NCBI GenBank assembly: GCA_028709565.1
Contig: JAQVWU010000003.1
Location: 1 to 27,056 of the forward strand
Length of the DNA: 27,056 nucleotides
Origin: Eubacteriales bacterium
GTDB lineage: Bacteria > Bacillota > Clostridia > Oscillospirales > CAG-272
Reading direction: 5' to 3'
Part shown: positions 25,376-27,056 of the stretch, one piece after another
Numbering within the stretch: position 1 is the stretch's first letter
How the letters are laid out: each line of letters opens with the position of its first letter
Made by a program: the position numbers and the translations under genes
The notes under the pieces: generated by a model
Seen by the model: only the letters and a program-made list of their open reading frames with translations
Database searches by the model: none
Told to the model about the DNA's origin: nothing

Positions 25376-25876
25376 TTATTTCTGCGAGTTTATATATATC
25401 AGATAACGTGCATACAGCATATTTGCATATGCCGCCGTTACGGTATTTACCAGGGCTATTTCATCCGCCGGCTTTTCTTTAGCGGACATATCTTTTCCAA
25501 GGAAAACACCTTTCAGCGAAGCCTCAAAACCGTCACAAAACAGGTTATATGCCCTTTCAGGTGTGTATTTTCTGCGCACCGTAATAATCCCGTCGCTTAA
25601 CTCCGATAAATTCATAAAGCGTTTAAGAATACTCACCACCATAAAATACGCGAGATGAGTCTTATTATAACGCTTTTTTACGGGCGGTTTGATTTTGTTT
25701 TGCTTCACATAATTATTAATCATGGTTTTTGTAAGCGATTTACAATTTCCGCTTTCGGCAAATACAGCCGTGTTTTTTTCGATAAAAACAAGGACCTGGT
25801 CCATATATAACTCTATATCGGGCAGTTCGTTCCAGCGCGGACAATGATATCCGACTATATCATCAATATTATACAT
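25376..25876 (-). CDS. DUF1836 protein, probable regulator (copy 2)
   Basis: This 166-residue protein is a canonical DUF1836 member: WNELPDIELYMDQVLVFIE at residues 15-33, then LTKTMINNYVKQNKIKPPVKKRYNKTHLAYF, a helix-turn-helix-like core, and a helical C-terminal half with ARYLIYINS. It is the first gene of the DUF1836-EamA-YfhO set on the minus strand. The ATG at 25876 has CGGAG about 14 nt upstream, longer than usual. I found no good -35/-10 pair for it in 25877-25980. Regulation of the downstream transporter and glycosyltransferase is plausible but unproven. Confidence 0.87.
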   Translation of the reverse strand: MYNIDDIVGYHCPRWNELPDIELYMDQVLVFIEKNTAVFAESGNCKSLTKTMINNYVKQNKIKPPVKKRYNKTHLAYFMVVSILKRFMNLSELSDGIITVRRKYTPERAYNLFCDGFEASLKGVFLGKDMSAKEKPADEIALVNTVTAAYANMLYARYLIYINSQK

Positions 25877-25920
25877 AATTATTAATAAAACTCCGTTATA
25901 TTCTTATATAAAAAGGCATT

Positions 25921-25944
25921 CGATAAGACGATAAACCGATGAAC
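25921..25944 (+). repeat. Three tandem 8-bp units upstream of the acyl-CoA synthetase promoter
   Basis: CGATAAGA, CGATAAAC and CGATGAAC lie end to end about 28 nt before the -35 at 25973. The phase of 8 bp does not match a helical turn. It could be a regulator site or chance. Confidence 0.4.
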
Positions 25945-25972
25945 AATATCTTTCCTACCGGGCAAACTGTTA

Positions 25973-26001
25973 TTGACAAGGATATGGAAACGTGATATAA
26001 T
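25973..26001 (+). promoter_or_regulatory. Promoter of the acyl-CoA synthetase gene
   Basis: -35 TTGACA at 25973-25978, a 17-nt spacer, and -10 TATAAT at 25996-26001 with an extended TGA before it. Both hexamers are consensus. The leader to the ATG is about 65 nt. Confidence 0.88.
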
Positions 26002-26071
26002 AGTTTTTAATACTATGTAACATGCGGCTGAATCTATATTTAAAATTCATGAGGAGATTGTGGCATTAATT

Positions 26072-27056
26072 ATGAAAAAACAAAAAAATTATCCCCTGTA
26101 TGACGTGACTCCGTTTTCCGATATCAAAGAAATGCTTGATATTGCCGTCAGGGAAGCGGGTGATGCGATTGCCTTTAAGTTTAAAAGTGAGGATAATACC
26201 GTCATCGCAAAAACATATAAAGAGTTTTATGCCGATGTGACGGCATTGGGCTGCGCTCTGACCTCTCTCGGTCTGTCCGGGCTGCATGTCGCCTGTATAG
26301 GTGAAAACAGTTATAATTGGGTAGTTGCATATCTGGCTATGCTGGGCTGCAGCGGTGTCTTTGTACCGGTTGATAAGGAACTGCCGCCGGATGATATTAT
26401 CAATATTATAAACAACAGCGACAGCGAAGTCATTTTTTATTCCGGGCAGTATGAAAAAACATTCGATGAGAACAAAGACCGTCTGAGCGGCATACACAAT
26501 TTTATAGGTTTTGACCGCGCTGCCGATGACGGTCAATATTTATCCTTCGATACGCTTCTTAATCAGGGACGAATGCTTGCGTCAGCCGATCCGTCGCCCT
26601 TCCTCAATCAAAAAAACGATCCCCATGAACTTAAGATGCTTGTCTATACCTCCGGGACCACCGGAATGGCAAAAGGTGTAATGCTGTCCGAGCATAACCT
26701 TGTTTCCTGTGTATATTACGGCCTGCAAATCTCCACCGTATTCGATACCTGTTTGTCGGTTCTTCCCTATCATCACACCTATGAATCGGTTTGCGGACTG
26801 CTCGTATCGCTTCATATGCACACCACAATCTGCATAAACGACAAAATACGCAATGTAGCGAAAAATCTTCAGTTGTTTAAACCGGCATATATTTACCTTG
26901 TTCCGGCTTTTGCCGAAGCATTTTATAAAAAGATCTGGCAAAGCGCGGAGGATGGCAAGAAGGACAAAGCGCTGAAATTGCTGATAAAGATATCAAACGC
27001 ACTGCGCACCGTCGGCATTGACCGGCGCCGGAAACTTTTTGGAACCATCCACGAAT
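26072..27056 (+). CDS. Long-chain acyl-CoA synthetase (AMP-binding), 3' end beyond window
   Basis: The first 328 codons of an adenylate-forming enzyme that activates fatty acids with ATP and CoA. The frame is open to the window edge. Core motif A3 is intact (VYTSGTTGMAKGV near residue 190), followed by LPYHHTYE, typical of long-chain acyl-CoA synthetases. The C-terminal half, with the remaining ATP- and CoA-binding motifs, lies outside. The start is ambiguous. The ATG at 26072 is 15 nt after GAGGAG (26051-26056), while an in-frame GTG at 26060 is only 3 nt after it. I use the ATG. Minus-strand frames within it are shadows. Confidence 0.9.
   Translation, partial: MKKQKNYPLYDVTPFSDIKEMLDIAVREAGDAIAFKFKSEDNTVIAKTYKEFYADVTALGCALTSLGLSGLHVACIGENSYNWVVAYLAMLGCSGVFVPVDKELPPDDIINIINNSDSEVIFYSGQYEKTFDENKDRLSGIHNFIGFDRAADDGQYLSFDTLLNQGRMLASADPSPFLNQKNDPHELKMLVYTSGTTGMAKGVMLSEHNLVSCVYYGLQISTVFDTCLSVLPYHHTYESVCGLLVSLHMHTTICINDKIRNVAKNLQLFKPAYIYLVPAFAEAFYKKIWQSAEDGKKDKALKLLIKISNALRTVGIDRRRKLFGTIHE

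Noticed and set aside
26066..26941. Minus-strand open frames at the right end
   Set aside because: They are shadows of the acyl-CoA synthetase, whose plus-strand frame runs off the window and contains the AMP-binding motif.

Overview
The window looks like chromosomal DNA of an anaerobic Bacillota bacterium of class Clostridia, most likely in or near Oscillospirales. The reasons are the set of lineage-typical families (DUF1836, DUF951, DUF5711, YfhO, a shared ECF transporter module, a ClpE-type unfoldase and a solitary sugar-binding-type lipoprotein), moderate GC with heavy ATA codon use, and frequent TTG/GTG starts. I see no rRNA, tRNA, CRISPR array, transposase or phage gene. The taxonomic call is an inference from families, not a search result.

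Layout. Positions 119-2497 (minus) hold a small envelope-related operon: a DUF1836 regulator, a YuaF/NfeD-like membrane protein, a membrane protein with a C-terminal zinc ribbon, and a PF06541 membrane protein. It is led by a promoter that carries a perfect 16-bp inverted repeat. Positions 2576-5503 (minus) hold DUF951 directly followed by a 910-residue YfhO-type membrane glycosyltransferase. A divergent promoter region follows at about 5504-5788. Positions 5789-21247 (plus) form one long co-directional block: ruvC-ruvA-ruvB, an rRNA-methyltransferase-like gene, ecfA1-ecfA2-ecfT, truA, a DUF5711 gene, a cvpA-family gene, a ClpE-like unfoldase, a degenerate P-type ATPase and a solute-binding lipoprotein. 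It ends in a strong intrinsic terminator at 21260-21300. A small anchored protein (plus, to 21904) converges on and overlaps a second minus-strand operon, DUF1836 - EamA transporter - second YfhO (25876 back to 21873). A perfect extended -10 promoter at 25973-26001 then drives a long-chain acyl-CoA synthetase cut by the window end.

The most unusual element is the 974-residue protein at 16824-19748. It aligns motif by motif, without gaps inside the motifs, to P2-type cation ATPases. Yet the phosphorylated DKTGT, the TGES dephosphorylation loop, KGA, DPPR, TGD, the TGDGxND hinge and the M4/M5/M6 ion-site residues are nearly all replaced. The reading frame is fully open and the scaffold residues are kept, so it appears to be a membrane pseudo-ATPase under selection rather than a decayed gene. 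Its start lies 20 nt inside the upstream Clp unfoldase gene with no Shine-Dalgarno of its own, which implies translational coupling. A Clp/pseudo-pump pair working in membrane proteostasis or sensing is my main hypothesis for an undescribed system here.

Other points: DUF1836 and YfhO each occur twice, on both sides of the housekeeping block. Several start codons can be corrected from RBS and promoter positions (DUF1836-1 at 2430, NfeD at 1804, DUF951 at 5503, ruvB at 7049, YfhO-2 at 24437). The gene before 21904 seems to have no legal start codon at its best ribosome-binding site.
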